From: Saccharopolyspora gregorii
Lineage (GTDB): Bacteria; Actinomycetota; Actinomycetes; Mycobacteriales; Pseudonocardiaceae
Direction: 5' to 3'
Assembly (NCBI RefSeq): GCF_024734405.1
Contig: NZ_CP059556.1
Coordinates: forward strand, 1,178,001 to 1,242,000
DNA length: 64,000 bases
Made by a program: the position numbers and the translations under genes. Positions within the stretch are counted from its first letter, which is position 1, and each line of letters begins with the position of its first letter. Shown in pieces: positions 28,929-36,327 of this stretch. Below the pieces are notes generated by a model that had not been told where the DNA came from, did no database searches, and saw nothing but the letters and a program-made list of their open reading frames with translations.

Positions 28929-29195
28929 ATGGCTACTGAGACAAGCAAGCGCACCGCGGGCGCCTTCGACATTCGGCTGATCATCGCCGTGCTGTTCTTC
29001 CTGTACGGCTTGGTGCTCACCGTGCTCGGGGCCACCGCGAGCTCCGAGGACGTGGCGAAGGCCGCGGGCATGAACATCAACCTGTGGAGCGGCGTCGGCA
29101 TGCTCGTCTTCGCCGTCCTGTTCGCCCTGTGGGTCCGGTTGCGGCCCATCGTGGTGCCCGCGGACGTCTCCGAGGACACCGCGACCGAGCACTGA
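28929..29195 (+). CDS. Small two-helix membrane protein paired with the symporter
   Basis: An 88-residue protein with a short polar N-terminus (MATETSKRTAGAFDIR) and two predicted transmembrane helices (LIIAVLFFLYGLVLTVLGATA and LWSGVGMLVFAVLFALWVRLRPI). It is translated from its own GGAGGAACCCC site and lies in one transcription unit with the SSS symporter. Known SSS carriers often have such small companions (YjcH with ActP, YhdT with PanF, DUF4212 proteins). This one is not clearly in those families, so the partner role is inferred from size, topology and linkage. Confidence 0.75.
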   Translation: MATETSKRTAGAFDIRLIIAVLFFLYGLVLTVLGATASSEDVAKAAGMNINLWSGVGMLVFAVLFALWVRLRPIVVPADVSEDTATEH

Positions 29196-29512
29196 CCGGG
29201 TCCTTCCCGCCCGGTCACCGGGCGGAACGGCCCGTCCGCGCGGCGTCGTCGACCACGGCTTCGGCCTGGTCGGCGGCGCCGCGTTCGCACGTCCGGGCCC
29301 GGGACGCGCGACCGCCGCCGCGCCGACCGAGGTGCGGTCCGGCGGCGGTGCGCCGCGAACCCGGGAGCCCGCTGCCGCGGCCGCGCGGGCGGCCGAGGAC
29401 TTCGCGCCGTTCACATGCGAACCCGGCATTAGTTCGCAGAACCTGCCGCTGAGCGCGGGATTTCCGTAGGCTGCCGATTCACAACGACCATTGACACGGT
29501 GGGAGGCAGCAC
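29196..29512 (+). other. 317-bp gap: hairpin and promoter region for the aldehyde dehydrogenase
   Basis: CCGCCCGGT and ACCGGGCGG form a tight inverted repeat at 29207-29225, 12 bp after the stop codon of the small membrane protein. It may act as a terminator, though no T-run follows. TAGGCT at 29467-29472 is a possible -10 for the next gene, about 40 bp before its ATG. No gene is seen on either strand. Confidence 0.5.
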
Positions 29513-31027
29513 ATGACCCGGACCGCCAGCGGCGAGGCCGAGCCGATGGCCGCAGCGAGCTCAGCGCAGACCACGTTCGACTCGCTCGACCCGCGTACCG
29601 GCGAAGTCGTGGGCCGGTACCCGCTGCACGACGCCACCGAGGTCAACGAGATCGTCGAATCCGCCCGGGTCGCCGGGCGGTGGTGGGCGGAGCTCGGCTT
29701 CGCGGAGCGCAAGAAACGATTGGACCAGTGGCGCGCCCTGCTGGTGCGCGGCATCGACGAGCTGGCCGGGGTGATCTGTTCGGAGACCGGCAAACCGCTC
29801 GACGACGCCCGGCTCGAACTGGTCCTGGTGATCGACCACCTGCACTGGGCGGCGAACAAGGCTGAGAAGGTCTTGCGCCGGCGCAAGGTGGGGTCCGGCG
29901 TGCTGATGGCCAACCAGGCCGCCACCGTCGAGTACGTGCCGTTCGGGGTCGTCGGCGTGATCGGCCCGTGGAACTACCCGGCGTTCACTCCGATGGGATC
30001 GATCGCCTACGCGCTCGCGGCGGGCAACTCGGTGGTGTTCAAGCCCAGCGAACTCACCCCCGGCGTCGGTCGCTGGTTGGTGGACAGCTTCGCCGAGGTC
30101 GTACCGGAGCACCCCGTGCTGGCCCTCACCACCGGATTCGGCGAGACCGGTGCCGCGCTGTGCGCGTCCGGCGTCGACAAGGTGGCGTTCACCGGCTCCA
30201 CGGCCACCGGCAAGCGCGTGATGGCGGCCTGCTCGGAGACGTTGACCCCGGTGCTGGTCGAGTGCGGCGGCAAGGACGCGCTCATCGTCGACTCCGACGC
30301 CGACCTCAAGGCCGCCGCGGAAGCCGCCGTCTGGGGCGGCATGTCCAACGCCGGGCAGACCTGCATCGGCGTGGAGCGGGTGTTCGTGGTCGAGGCCGTC
30401 GCGGACCGGTTCCTCGAACTCGTCGCCGAACGCGCCAAGAAGCTGCGGCCCGGCGGTGAGCCGGGTGCCGACCTGGGGCCGATCACCATGCCCTCCCAGG
30501 TCGAGGTCATCCGCAGGCACGTCGACGAAGCGCTCGACGGGGGCGCGCGGGCCGTCGTCGGTGGCAAGGACTCGGTGCGGCCCCCGTTCGTGGAACCGGT
30601 GGTGCTCGTCGACGTCCCGGCCGGCTCGGCGGCGGCGGTCGACGAGACCTTCGGCCCGACCCTCGTCGTGGAACGCGTGCGCGACGCGGACGAAGGCGTC
30701 GAGCGCGCCAACCAGGGGAACTACGGCCTCGGCGGCACCGTGTTCTCGCGGTCCCGCGGGGTGGAGCTGGGGCGGAAGCTGCGGGCCGGGATGGTCGCGG
30801 TCAACTCGGTCATCGCGTTCGCCGCGGTTCCCGCGCTGCCCTTCGGCGGCGTGGGCGACTCCGGGTTCGGGCGCATCCACGGCGAGGACGGGCTGCGCGA
30901 GTTCGCCCGCCCGCAGTCGATGACCCGCACCAAGTTCCGCATCCCGCTGAACCCGATGAGCTTCGCCCGCTCGAAGGGCACGGTGCGCGCGGTCGTGCGG
31001 CTGATCCGCCTCACCCGCGGGCGCTGA
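29513..31027 (+). CDS. NAD(P)-dependent aldehyde dehydrogenase
   Basis: A 504-residue oxidoreductase converting an aldehyde to the acid. The Rossmann part has GPWNYPAFTPMGSIAYALAAGNSVVFKPSE and the NAD site FTGSTATGK. The catalytic base is Glu250 in LVECGGKD and the nucleophile Cys284 in NAGQTCIGVERV; GFGRIHGEDGLREFARPQ completes the C-terminus. The class is close to succinate-semialdehyde and coniferyl-type enzymes, and the substrate cannot be fixed. It precedes the dha operon, but a repeat array and a promoter lie between, so they are probably separate transcripts. Confidence 0.9.
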   Translation: MTRTASGEAEPMAAASSAQTTFDSLDPRTGEVVGRYPLHDATEVNEIVESARVAGRWWAELGFAERKKRLDQWRALLVRGIDELAGVICSETGKPLDDARLELVLVIDHLHWAANKAEKVLRRRKVGSGVLMANQAATVEYVPFGVVGVIGPWNYPAFTPMGSIAYALAAGNSVVFKPSELTPGVGRWLVDSFAEVVPEHPVLALTTGFGETGAALCASGVDKVAFTGSTATGKRVMAACSETLTPVLVECGGKDALIVDSDADLKAAAEAAVWGGMSNAGQTCIGVERVFVVEAVADRFLELVAERAKKLRPGGEPGADLGPITMPSQVEVIRRHVDEALDGGARAVVGGKDSVRPPFVEPVVLVDVPAGSAAAVDETFGPTLVVERVRDADEGVERANQGNYGLGGTVFSRSRGVELGRKLRAGMVAVNSVIAFAAVPALPFGGVGDSGFGRIHGEDGLREFARPQSMTRTKFRIPLNPMSFARSKGTVRAVVRLIRLTRGR

Positions 31028-31040
31028 CGGGCTGAGCACG

Positions 31041-31229
31041 AGGGCCTCCGGTCACCGCGCCTCGCGTGCGGTGACCGGAAGGTTCCCTTCTTCGCGCCGG
31101 TGACCGGAAGGTTCCCTTCTTCGCGCCGGTGACTGGAAGGTTCCCTCCCTCGCGCCCGCTCGCGTCGGTGACCGGAAGGCTCCCTTCCTCGCACCCGTGA
31201 GCGGAAGGTTCCCTTCCTCGCACCGGCGG
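31041..31229. repeat. Tandem array of about five to six 29-bp repeat units, inverse orientation
   Basis: Head-to-tail units of GTGACCGGAAGGTTCCCTTC plus TTCGCGCCG; the first two complete units (about 31070-31127) are identical with a 29-bp period. Later units carry substitutions (GGAAGGCTCCC, GTGAGCGG) and one 10-bp insertion (CGCTCGCGTC). All point opposite to the 551-770 array. The array lies between the aldehyde dehydrogenase gene and the dhaK promoter region. Confidence 0.9.
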
Positions 31230-31258
31230 TGCTCGGTGTGCTGGTGCGGCGCGCCGCG

Positions 31259-31264
31259 TAACCT
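31259..31264 (+). promoter_or_regulatory. Putative -10 element (TAACCT) of the dhaKLM operon
   Basis: TAACCT is identical to the murA element. The dhaK start is about 190 bp downstream, so the message would have a long leader. The interval contains no other gene. Confidence 0.4.
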
Positions 31265-31452
31265 GCCCGCTCGGAGTGATCGAATGCGCGTCGCGGGCGG
31301 GCCGAGAGGTGCCGCGCGGCCCCGGTGGGGGTGAGGATTGTGCGGAGGCGGTCGCGCCGGGCGCGTGCGGTCGGTGCGCCCGAACGTTCCAGCGAGACCG
31401 GTCGTCGAGCAGGCGGCGCCGCGGTCGCGATCCGGCGGCGAGGAGAGCAACG

Positions 31453-32448
31453 GTGAAGAAGATCATCAACGATCCGGCCGCGGTGGTCGGCGACGCGCTG
31501 CGCGGCATGGCCGCCGCGCACCCGGAGCTGCTGCGGGTGCGCACCGATCCGGCGTTGATCGTGCGCGCCGACGCGCCGCTGGCGGGCCGGGTGGCGTTGA
31601 TCTCGGGTGGTGGTTCGGGCCACGAGCCGCTGCACGGCGGTTTCGTGGGGCGGGGCATGCTCACGGCGGCGGTGCCGGGCGCGGTGTTCACCTCGCCGAC
31701 GCCGGACGCGGTGCAGGCGGCGATCGCCGAGACCGAGGCGGGCGCGGGTGCGCTGCTGCTGGTGAAGAACTACACGGGTGACGTGCTGAACTTCGAGACG
31801 GCGGCGGAGCTGGCGGGCCTGGAGGGCACCGACGTCCGCGCGGTGATCGTCGACGACGACGTGGCGGTGAAGGACTCCACGCACACCGCGGGCCGCCGCG
31901 GCGTGGGCGGCACCGTCCTGGTGGAGAAGATCGTCGGCGCGGCGGTGGAGCGCGGCGTGGACCTGGCGGGTTGCGAGGCGATCGCCCGGCGCGTGGTGGG
32001 GCGGGTGCGGTCGATGGGCGTGGCGCTGACCGGGCCGACCGTTCCGCACGCGGGCTCCCCGAGCTTCACGCTCGGCGACGACGAGGTGGAGATCGGCATC
32101 GGCATCCACGGGGAGCCGGGCCGGGAACGCATCCCGATGGAGGACGCGGACGGCCTGGTCGCGAGGCTGCTGGAGCCGATCTTGGCGGACCTGCCGTTCG
32201 AGGCGGGCGACGAGGTCCTGCTGTTCACGAATTCGATGGGCGCGACGCCGCTGATCGAGCTGTACCTGGCGCACGGCGTCGCGGAGCGGCTGTTGGCGGA
32301 GCGGGGCGTGCGGGTGCGCCGCAGGCTGGTCGGCCCGTACACGACGAGCCTGGACATGCAGGGCATGAGCCTGACGTTGCTGAAGCTGGACGACGAGCTC
32401 ACCGAGCTGTGGGACGACCCGGTGCGCACGGCCGCACTGCACTGGTGA
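31453..32448 (+). CDS. dhaK: Dihydroxyacetone kinase subunit DhaK
   Basis: A 331-residue substrate-binding subunit of the PTS-dependent dihydroxyacetone kinase. His219 in EIGIGIHGEPGRER corresponds to the His that binds dihydroxyacetone covalently. The N-terminal loop ISGGGSGHEPLHGGFVG is also part of the active site. GTG at 31453 has AGGAG 7 nt upstream and gives the family N-terminus (MKKIINDP). It forms an operon with dhaL and dhaM; the phosphate passes from DhaM to ADP held on DhaL and then to the substrate here. Confidence 0.95.
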   Translation: MKKIINDPAAVVGDALRGMAAAHPELLRVRTDPALIVRADAPLAGRVALISGGGSGHEPLHGGFVGRGMLTAAVPGAVFTSPTPDAVQAAIAETEAGAGALLLVKNYTGDVLNFETAAELAGLEGTDVRAVIVDDDVAVKDSTHTAGRRGVGGTVLVEKIVGAAVERGVDLAGCEAIARRVVGRVRSMGVALTGPTVPHAGSPSFTLGDDEVEIGIGIHGEPGRERIPMEDADGLVARLLEPILADLPFEAGDEVLLFTNSMGATPLIELYLAHGVAERLLAERGVRVRRRLVGPYTTSLDMQGMSLTLLKLDDELTELWDDPVRTAALHW

Positions 32449-32465
32449 CGAGGACGGGTGAACTG

Positions 32466-33095
32466 ATGGGTTGCACGGCACAGGACGTGATCGCCGCGCT
32501 GCGGGCGGGCGCGGCGGTGGTCGCCGATCACCGGGACGAGCTGGTGGAGCTGGACCGGGTGATCGGCGACGCGGACCACGGCGAGAACATGGACCGCGGG
32601 TTCCGCGCGGTCGCTTCGAAGCTGGACACGGCGGCGCCGGAGACGCCGGGCGCGGTGCTCAAGCAGGTCGCCACCACGTTGATCTCCACGGTCGGCGGGG
32701 CGTCCGGTCCGCTGTACGGCACGGCGTTCCTGCGGGCGGCGTCCGCGGTGGGCGACGCGACCGAGCTGGACGGCATGGCGGTCGCGGCGGCCCTGCAGTC
32801 CGGGTTGGAGGGCGTGGTGGCCCGCGGCAGGGCCGAGCCGGGGGACAAGACGATGGTGGACGCGCTGGTCCCGGCGGTGGACGCGGCGACGGCCGCCGCC
32901 GCGGAAGGCGCGGGTCCGGACCGGGTGCTGGCGGTGGCCGCGGCCGCCGCGCGCACGGGTGCGGAGTCCACCGAACCGCTCGTCGCCCGCAAGGGCCGGG
33001 CGTCCTACCTGGGGGAGCGCAGCGCGGGGCACGTCGACCCGGGCGCCCGTTCGACCGCGCTGCTGTTGTCCGCGTTCGCCGAATCGAGGTCGTGA
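32466..33095 (+). CDS. dhaL: Dihydroxyacetone kinase subunit DhaL (ADP-binding)
   Basis: A 209-residue alpha-barrel subunit that holds ADP as a cofactor. The Mg-binding motif is DRVIGDADHGENMDRG, the phosphate-contact loop TVGGASGPLYGTAFLRA, and DALVPAVDAA and RKGRASYLGERSAGHVDPGA close the site. In DhaL paired with DhaM, ADP is not exchanged but rephosphorylated in place. Its TGA stop overlaps the dhaM ATG. Confidence 0.95.
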   Translation: MGCTAQDVIAALRAGAAVVADHRDELVELDRVIGDADHGENMDRGFRAVASKLDTAAPETPGAVLKQVATTLISTVGGASGPLYGTAFLRAASAVGDATELDGMAVAAALQSGLEGVVARGRAEPGDKTMVDALVPAVDAATAAAAEGAGPDRVLAVAAAAARTGAESTEPLVARKGRASYLGERSAGHVDPGARSTALLLSAFAESRS

Positions 33096-33766
33096 TGGGT
33101 GTCGGACTTGTCGTCGTGTCGCACAGCGAGCGGCTCGCCGCGGGGGTGGCGGAGCTGGCCGCGCAGATGGCGCCGGACGTGGTGGTGCTGCCCGCGGGCG
33201 GGCTGGCCGGGGGTGCTCTCGGCACCGACTTCGACAAGGTGTCCGCGGCGCTCTCGGACGCCGACTCGGGTTCCGGGGTGGTGCTGCTCTACGACCTGGG
33301 CAGCGCGCAGATGACGGCGGAGCTGGCGGTGGAGACGCTGGGCGACCCGACCCGGGCCATCGTCGCCGACGCCCCGCTGGTGGAGGGCGCGGTGGCCGCG
33401 GCCGTGGAGGCGCAGGGTGGCAAGGACCTGGACGCGGTGGCGCGCGCCGCGGTCGCCGCCGGGGTCGGGTCGGACATCGAGCAGGCCGCTCCGGCCGGGG
33501 AGACGATCACCGAGGAGCTGGAGCTGCGCAACGAGGTCGGGTTGCACGCCCGCCCGGCGGCGTTGCTGGCCCGCAGCCTCGCCGGGTTGCAGGCGGACGT
33601 GCGGGTGCGGCTCGGCGACGCGGAGGCCGATGCGGCGAGCGTGCTGGGGCTGATGGGGCTCGGTGCCCGCAAGGGCGACCGGGTGACCCTCGTCGCCAGC
33701 GGCGCCGACGCCGGGGAGGCGGTGCGGCGCGTGCTGGAGTTGGTGGAGGGCAACTTCGGCGAGTGA
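33095..33766 (+). CDS. dhaM: Phosphotransfer protein DhaM, EIIA-HPr fusion
   Basis: A 223-residue phosphotransferase. Residues 1 to about 125 form an EIIA-mannose-like domain with the phospho-His10 in VVVSHSERLAAG. Residues 138 to the end form an HPr domain with His151 in RNEVGLHARPAALLARS. The Enzyme I-like domain found at the C-terminus of E. coli DhaM is absent, so phosphate must come from a general PTS Enzyme I encoded elsewhere. It starts one base inside the dhaL stop codon. Confidence 0.93.
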   Translation: MGVGLVVVSHSERLAAGVAELAAQMAPDVVVLPAGGLAGGALGTDFDKVSAALSDADSGSGVVLLYDLGSAQMTAELAVETLGDPTRAIVADAPLVEGAVAAAVEAQGGKDLDAVARAAVAAGVGSDIEQAAPAGETITEELELRNEVGLHARPAALLARSLAGLQADVRVRLGDAEADAASVLGLMGLGARKGDRVTLVASGADAGEAVRRVLELVEGNFGE

Positions 33767-33776
33767 CCGGGCCGGC

Positions 33777-34020
33777 CCGGGAGATCACGGCCCCGTCCGG
33801 AAGACCGCGGTCCCACCGGCAAGATCGCGGCTTCGCCGGGAAGAGCGCCGCCTGGGGAACCGCTGCCGGGCCCGGGAACTCGCGGTTTCGCCGGGAAGAT
33901 CGTTCCCTGGGGAACCGCTGTCGAGTCCGGGAACTCGCGGTTTCGCCCGGAAGACCGCCACCCGGAAAATCGCAGCTCGGGCCGGAAATCCGCGCCCTCG
34001 CCCGGAATGCGGTCCACCGG
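33777..34020. repeat. Degenerate tandem repeat of about 20 bp, unrelated to the GGGAACCTTCC family
   Basis: About a dozen units of the form CCGGGAANNTCGCGGTTTCG follow one another. A higher-order period of 55 bp is visible: CCTGGGGAACCGCTG recurs at 33851 and 33906, and CCGGGAACTCGCGGTTTCG at 33872 and 33927. It begins 10 bp after the dhaM stop and fills the gap. No open frame is supported through it. Confidence 0.8.
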
Positions 34021-34129
34021 GCAGCCGCCTACGCCCCGTCGCCCGGGCACCGTGCGACGAGTCGAGGCGCGGCGACCGGAGTTCCGCGCGGCCCGCCCCC
34101 ATCGTCGCGGGAGCGGGTCGCCGGGCGGT

Positions 34130-34135
34130 TAGGGT
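34130..34135 (+). promoter_or_regulatory. Putative -10 element (TAGGGT) for a leaderless lipoprotein gene
   Basis: TAGGGT ends 6 nt before the ATG at 34142, with no ribosome site between. Confidence 0.55.
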
Positions 34136-34141
34136 GAGCCG

Positions 34142-35113
34142 ATGCCGTCGCGCCCCCGCTTCCGAGGCCTGCCGGTGCTGCTGCTGTCGCTGCTGCTGGC
34201 CGCAGGGTGCAGCGGTGTCGCGCAGCAGCTCCCCGAACCCGCGCCGGACCGCGAGTCGGCCGATCGGGCGGCGGCCCTCGGCGATCCCCGCACGGTCGAC
34301 CCGTGTTCGCTGGTCGACGATGCCGCGCTGGCGCGCTTCGGCGAGGTGCGCGACGCGGGCACCGTCTCGTTGGACTACTGCCTGCTGCGGGTGCGCGCGG
34401 ACGGCGGTGCCCTCGCGCAGGTGAAGGTCGGCGAACTCGCGCCGGAAGACCCCGGCCAGTCGGATCCGGTGGTGGGCGAGGCCGAGCCGCGCATCGCGCA
34501 GGAGGCGCCGCTGCCGGGCCACTGCACCCGGCGGGTGCTGCTCGGCGACCGGTCGGTGCTGGTGAGCGCCGACCAGCTGGCCGGTGCTCCGGGCGTCGAG
34601 CTGTGCGGGATGGCGCAGGCGGGTGCCGAGCAGGCCGCCGCCGCCATCCGGGAACACCGGGTGGCGCACCGGAACTTCCCCGCGAACTCGCTGGCCGTGC
34701 TGGATCCGTGCCGGGTGCTGTCCACCGACGTGGTGCGGCAGGTCCCGGGCCTGGAGGACGCCGAGCCGGTGGCCGCGCCGGGCGGCCACCAGTGCCAGTG
34801 GGGGCCGGACGACGCGTCCGCGCCGCGGGTCCGGCTGGTGCACACGGCCGGTGACCCGCCTGCGGTGCTGCACGGCACGGCGGTCGAGGAGCAGATCGCG
34901 GGCCGGCGCACCGTGACCAGCGTCGTCGGTGGTGATCCGGCGACCCCGCTGTGCTCGGCGGAGACCGGGCACCTGCCGTTCGGCCCGGCCGGCGGCGGCC
35001 AGGTGGAGGTGGCGATGCTCGTCGTCGCCTACCCGGACGGAACCGGCCTGGACGCGTGCGAGTTCGCGAGGGGCCTCGCGGAGCGCGCCTGGCCCGGGCT
35101 GCCACCGCGCTAG
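34142..35113 (+). CDS. DUF3558-like lipoprotein with two repeated domains
   Basis: A 323-residue exported lipoprotein. The signal peptide ends in the lipobox LLAAGCSG with Cys23 as anchor. Two similar domains follow. The first begins VDPCSLVDDAALARFG at about residue 53, and the second LDPCRVLSTDVVRQVPG near residue 190. Each starts with the DPC motif typical of DUF3558 and has further Cys residues (SLDYCLLRV; GGHQCQWG), so each half probably carries its own disulfide. Function unknown; DUF3558 proteins are abundant surface lipoproteins in Pseudonocardiales and mycobacteria. Confidence 0.8.
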   Translation: MPSRPRFRGLPVLLLSLLLAAGCSGVAQQLPEPAPDRESADRAAALGDPRTVDPCSLVDDAALARFGEVRDAGTVSLDYCLLRVRADGGALAQVKVGELAPEDPGQSDPVVGEAEPRIAQEAPLPGHCTRRVLLGDRSVLVSADQLAGAPGVELCGMAQAGAEQAAAAIREHRVAHRNFPANSLAVLDPCRVLSTDVVRQVPGLEDAEPVAAPGGHQCQWGPDDASAPRVRLVHTAGDPPAVLHGTAVEEQIAGRRTVTSVVGGDPATPLCSAETGHLPFGPAGGGQVEVAMLVVAYPDGTGLDACEFARGLAERAWPGLPPR

Positions 35114-35145
35114 GGGCGGCGGCGCGGGCGGTTACGGTGTGGGGC

Positions 35146-35460
35146 GTGCCGCGCCGCAACCGCCAACAACGTCCCGCCGGAGGCCAGCCGGGGAAGTCCC
35201 CGCGCCCGTTGGGCGCCGGTTTCGGCTGGTCCAGGGTCGAAGAGGGTCCCGACGGCGAGTGGGTGGTGCGCACGGTGCCCGCCGCGCAGGCCACCAAGAC
35301 CTACCGCTGCCCGGGCTGCGACCACGAGGTGCGGCCCGGTGTCGGGCACGTGGTGGCGTGGCCCGCCGACGAGCAGGGGGACGTGGCGGACCGGAGGCAT
35401 TGGCACAGCTCCTGCTGGCAGGCCCGCGCCCGGCGCGGCCCGACGCGCCGGTGGTCCTGA
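35146..35460 (+). CDS. Small zinc-ribbon-like protein of unknown function
   Basis: A 104-residue basic protein. After a positively charged N-terminus (VPRRNRQQRPAGG), the core reads GFGWSRVEEGPDGEWVVRTV, then CPGCDHEV, and HWHSSCWQARARRG. The CxxC and later H...C residues could bind one zinc ion. Similar proteins are often labelled ATP/GTP-binding in actinobacteria without evidence for it here. TACGGT ends 7 nt before the GTG start at 35146, suggesting a leaderless message. It precedes a hydrolase gene on the same strand. Confidence 0.78.
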   Translation: MPRRNRQQRPAGGQPGKSPRPLGAGFGWSRVEEGPDGEWVVRTVPAAQATKTYRCPGCDHEVRPGVGHVVAWPADEQGDVADRRHWHSSCWQARARRGPTRRWS

Positions 35461-35577
35461 GCCGGTTCGCGCGCGGCGGTGCCTCGGCGACCGCACCGCT
35501 GACGGCCGGTACGGGCGGGCCCGGTTGCCGGGAAGCTCACAGCGATCGGTGCGTGCTCGCGTGGGAGGATCGCGGGG

Positions 35578-36327
35578 ATGAGCACCGAGATCCGCGCCAA
35601 CACCGTGCTGCCCGCGAAGCGGGAGCAGATCACCCTGCACACCGCGGACGAGCTGCGGTTGATCGGTGAGCTGTCGCTGCCGGAGACCGGCGCGCCGCGG
35701 GCCACCCTGGTGTGCCTGCACCCGCTGCCGACGCACGGCGGCATGATGGATTCGCACCTGTTCCGCAAGGCCGCGTTCCGGCTGCCCGCGCTCGCCGATC
35801 TGGCGGTGCTGCGGTTCAACACGCGCGGTACGGCCAGCGAGGCGGGTCGCAGCGAGGGCGAGTTCGACTCGGGCGGCGCGGAGCGGTTCGACGTGGCCGC
35901 CGCCCTGGAGTACGCCGAGTTCCACGACCTGCCGAACGTGTGGCTGGTCGGTTGGTCGTTCGGCACCGACCTGACCTTGGTGCACGGGCTGGATCCGCTG
36001 GTGCGCGGCGCGGTGCTGATCTCGCCGCCGCTGCGCTGGAGCACCGAGGAGCACCTGCGGGCCTGGGGCGAGTCCGGGAAGCCGGTGCACGCGCTGGTTC
36101 CGGAGTTCGACGACTACCTGCGCCCGGCGGAGGCGCGGGAACGGTTCGCGGCGATCCCGCAGGCCCGGGTGCACGGCTTCGGCGACACCAAGCACCTGTG
36201 GGTCGGCAAGGCGGAGGCCGCGCTGGACGCGATCGTGGACGTCGTCGCGCCGGAGGTCACGACGCCGCTGCCGCGCACCTGGGACGGCCCGCATGAGACC
36301 CGCCAGGTCACCATCGTCGGGCAGTGA
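35578..36327 (+). CDS. Alpha/beta hydrolase fold protein (short-chain serine hydrolase type)
   Basis: A 249-residue hydrolase. The oxyanion loop is CLHPLPTHGGMMDSH, an arrangement seen in proteins near the dienelactone-hydrolase and YfhR-like groups. The nucleophile elbow is GWSFGTD (Ser in the GxSxG position). The acid and His are probably in HALVPEFDDYLRP and GDTKHLWVG. RFNTRGTASEAGRSEGEFDSG is conserved in actinobacterial homologues. It overlaps nothing but ends directly at the stop codon of the convergent methyltransferase gene. Confidence 0.85.
   Translation: MSTEIRANTVLPAKREQITLHTADELRLIGELSLPETGAPRATLVCLHPLPTHGGMMDSHLFRKAAFRLPALADLAVLRFNTRGTASEAGRSEGEFDSGGAERFDVAAALEYAEFHDLPNVWLVGWSFGTDLTLVHGLDPLVRGAVLISPPLRWSTEEHLRAWGESGKPVHALVPEFDDYLRPAEARERFAAIPQARVHGFGDTKHLWVGKAEAALDAIVDVVAPEVTTPLPRTWDGPHETRQVTIVGQ

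Noticed and set aside
31041-31229. Possible CRISPR array before dhaK
   Set aside because: As above: direct tandem repeats without spacers.
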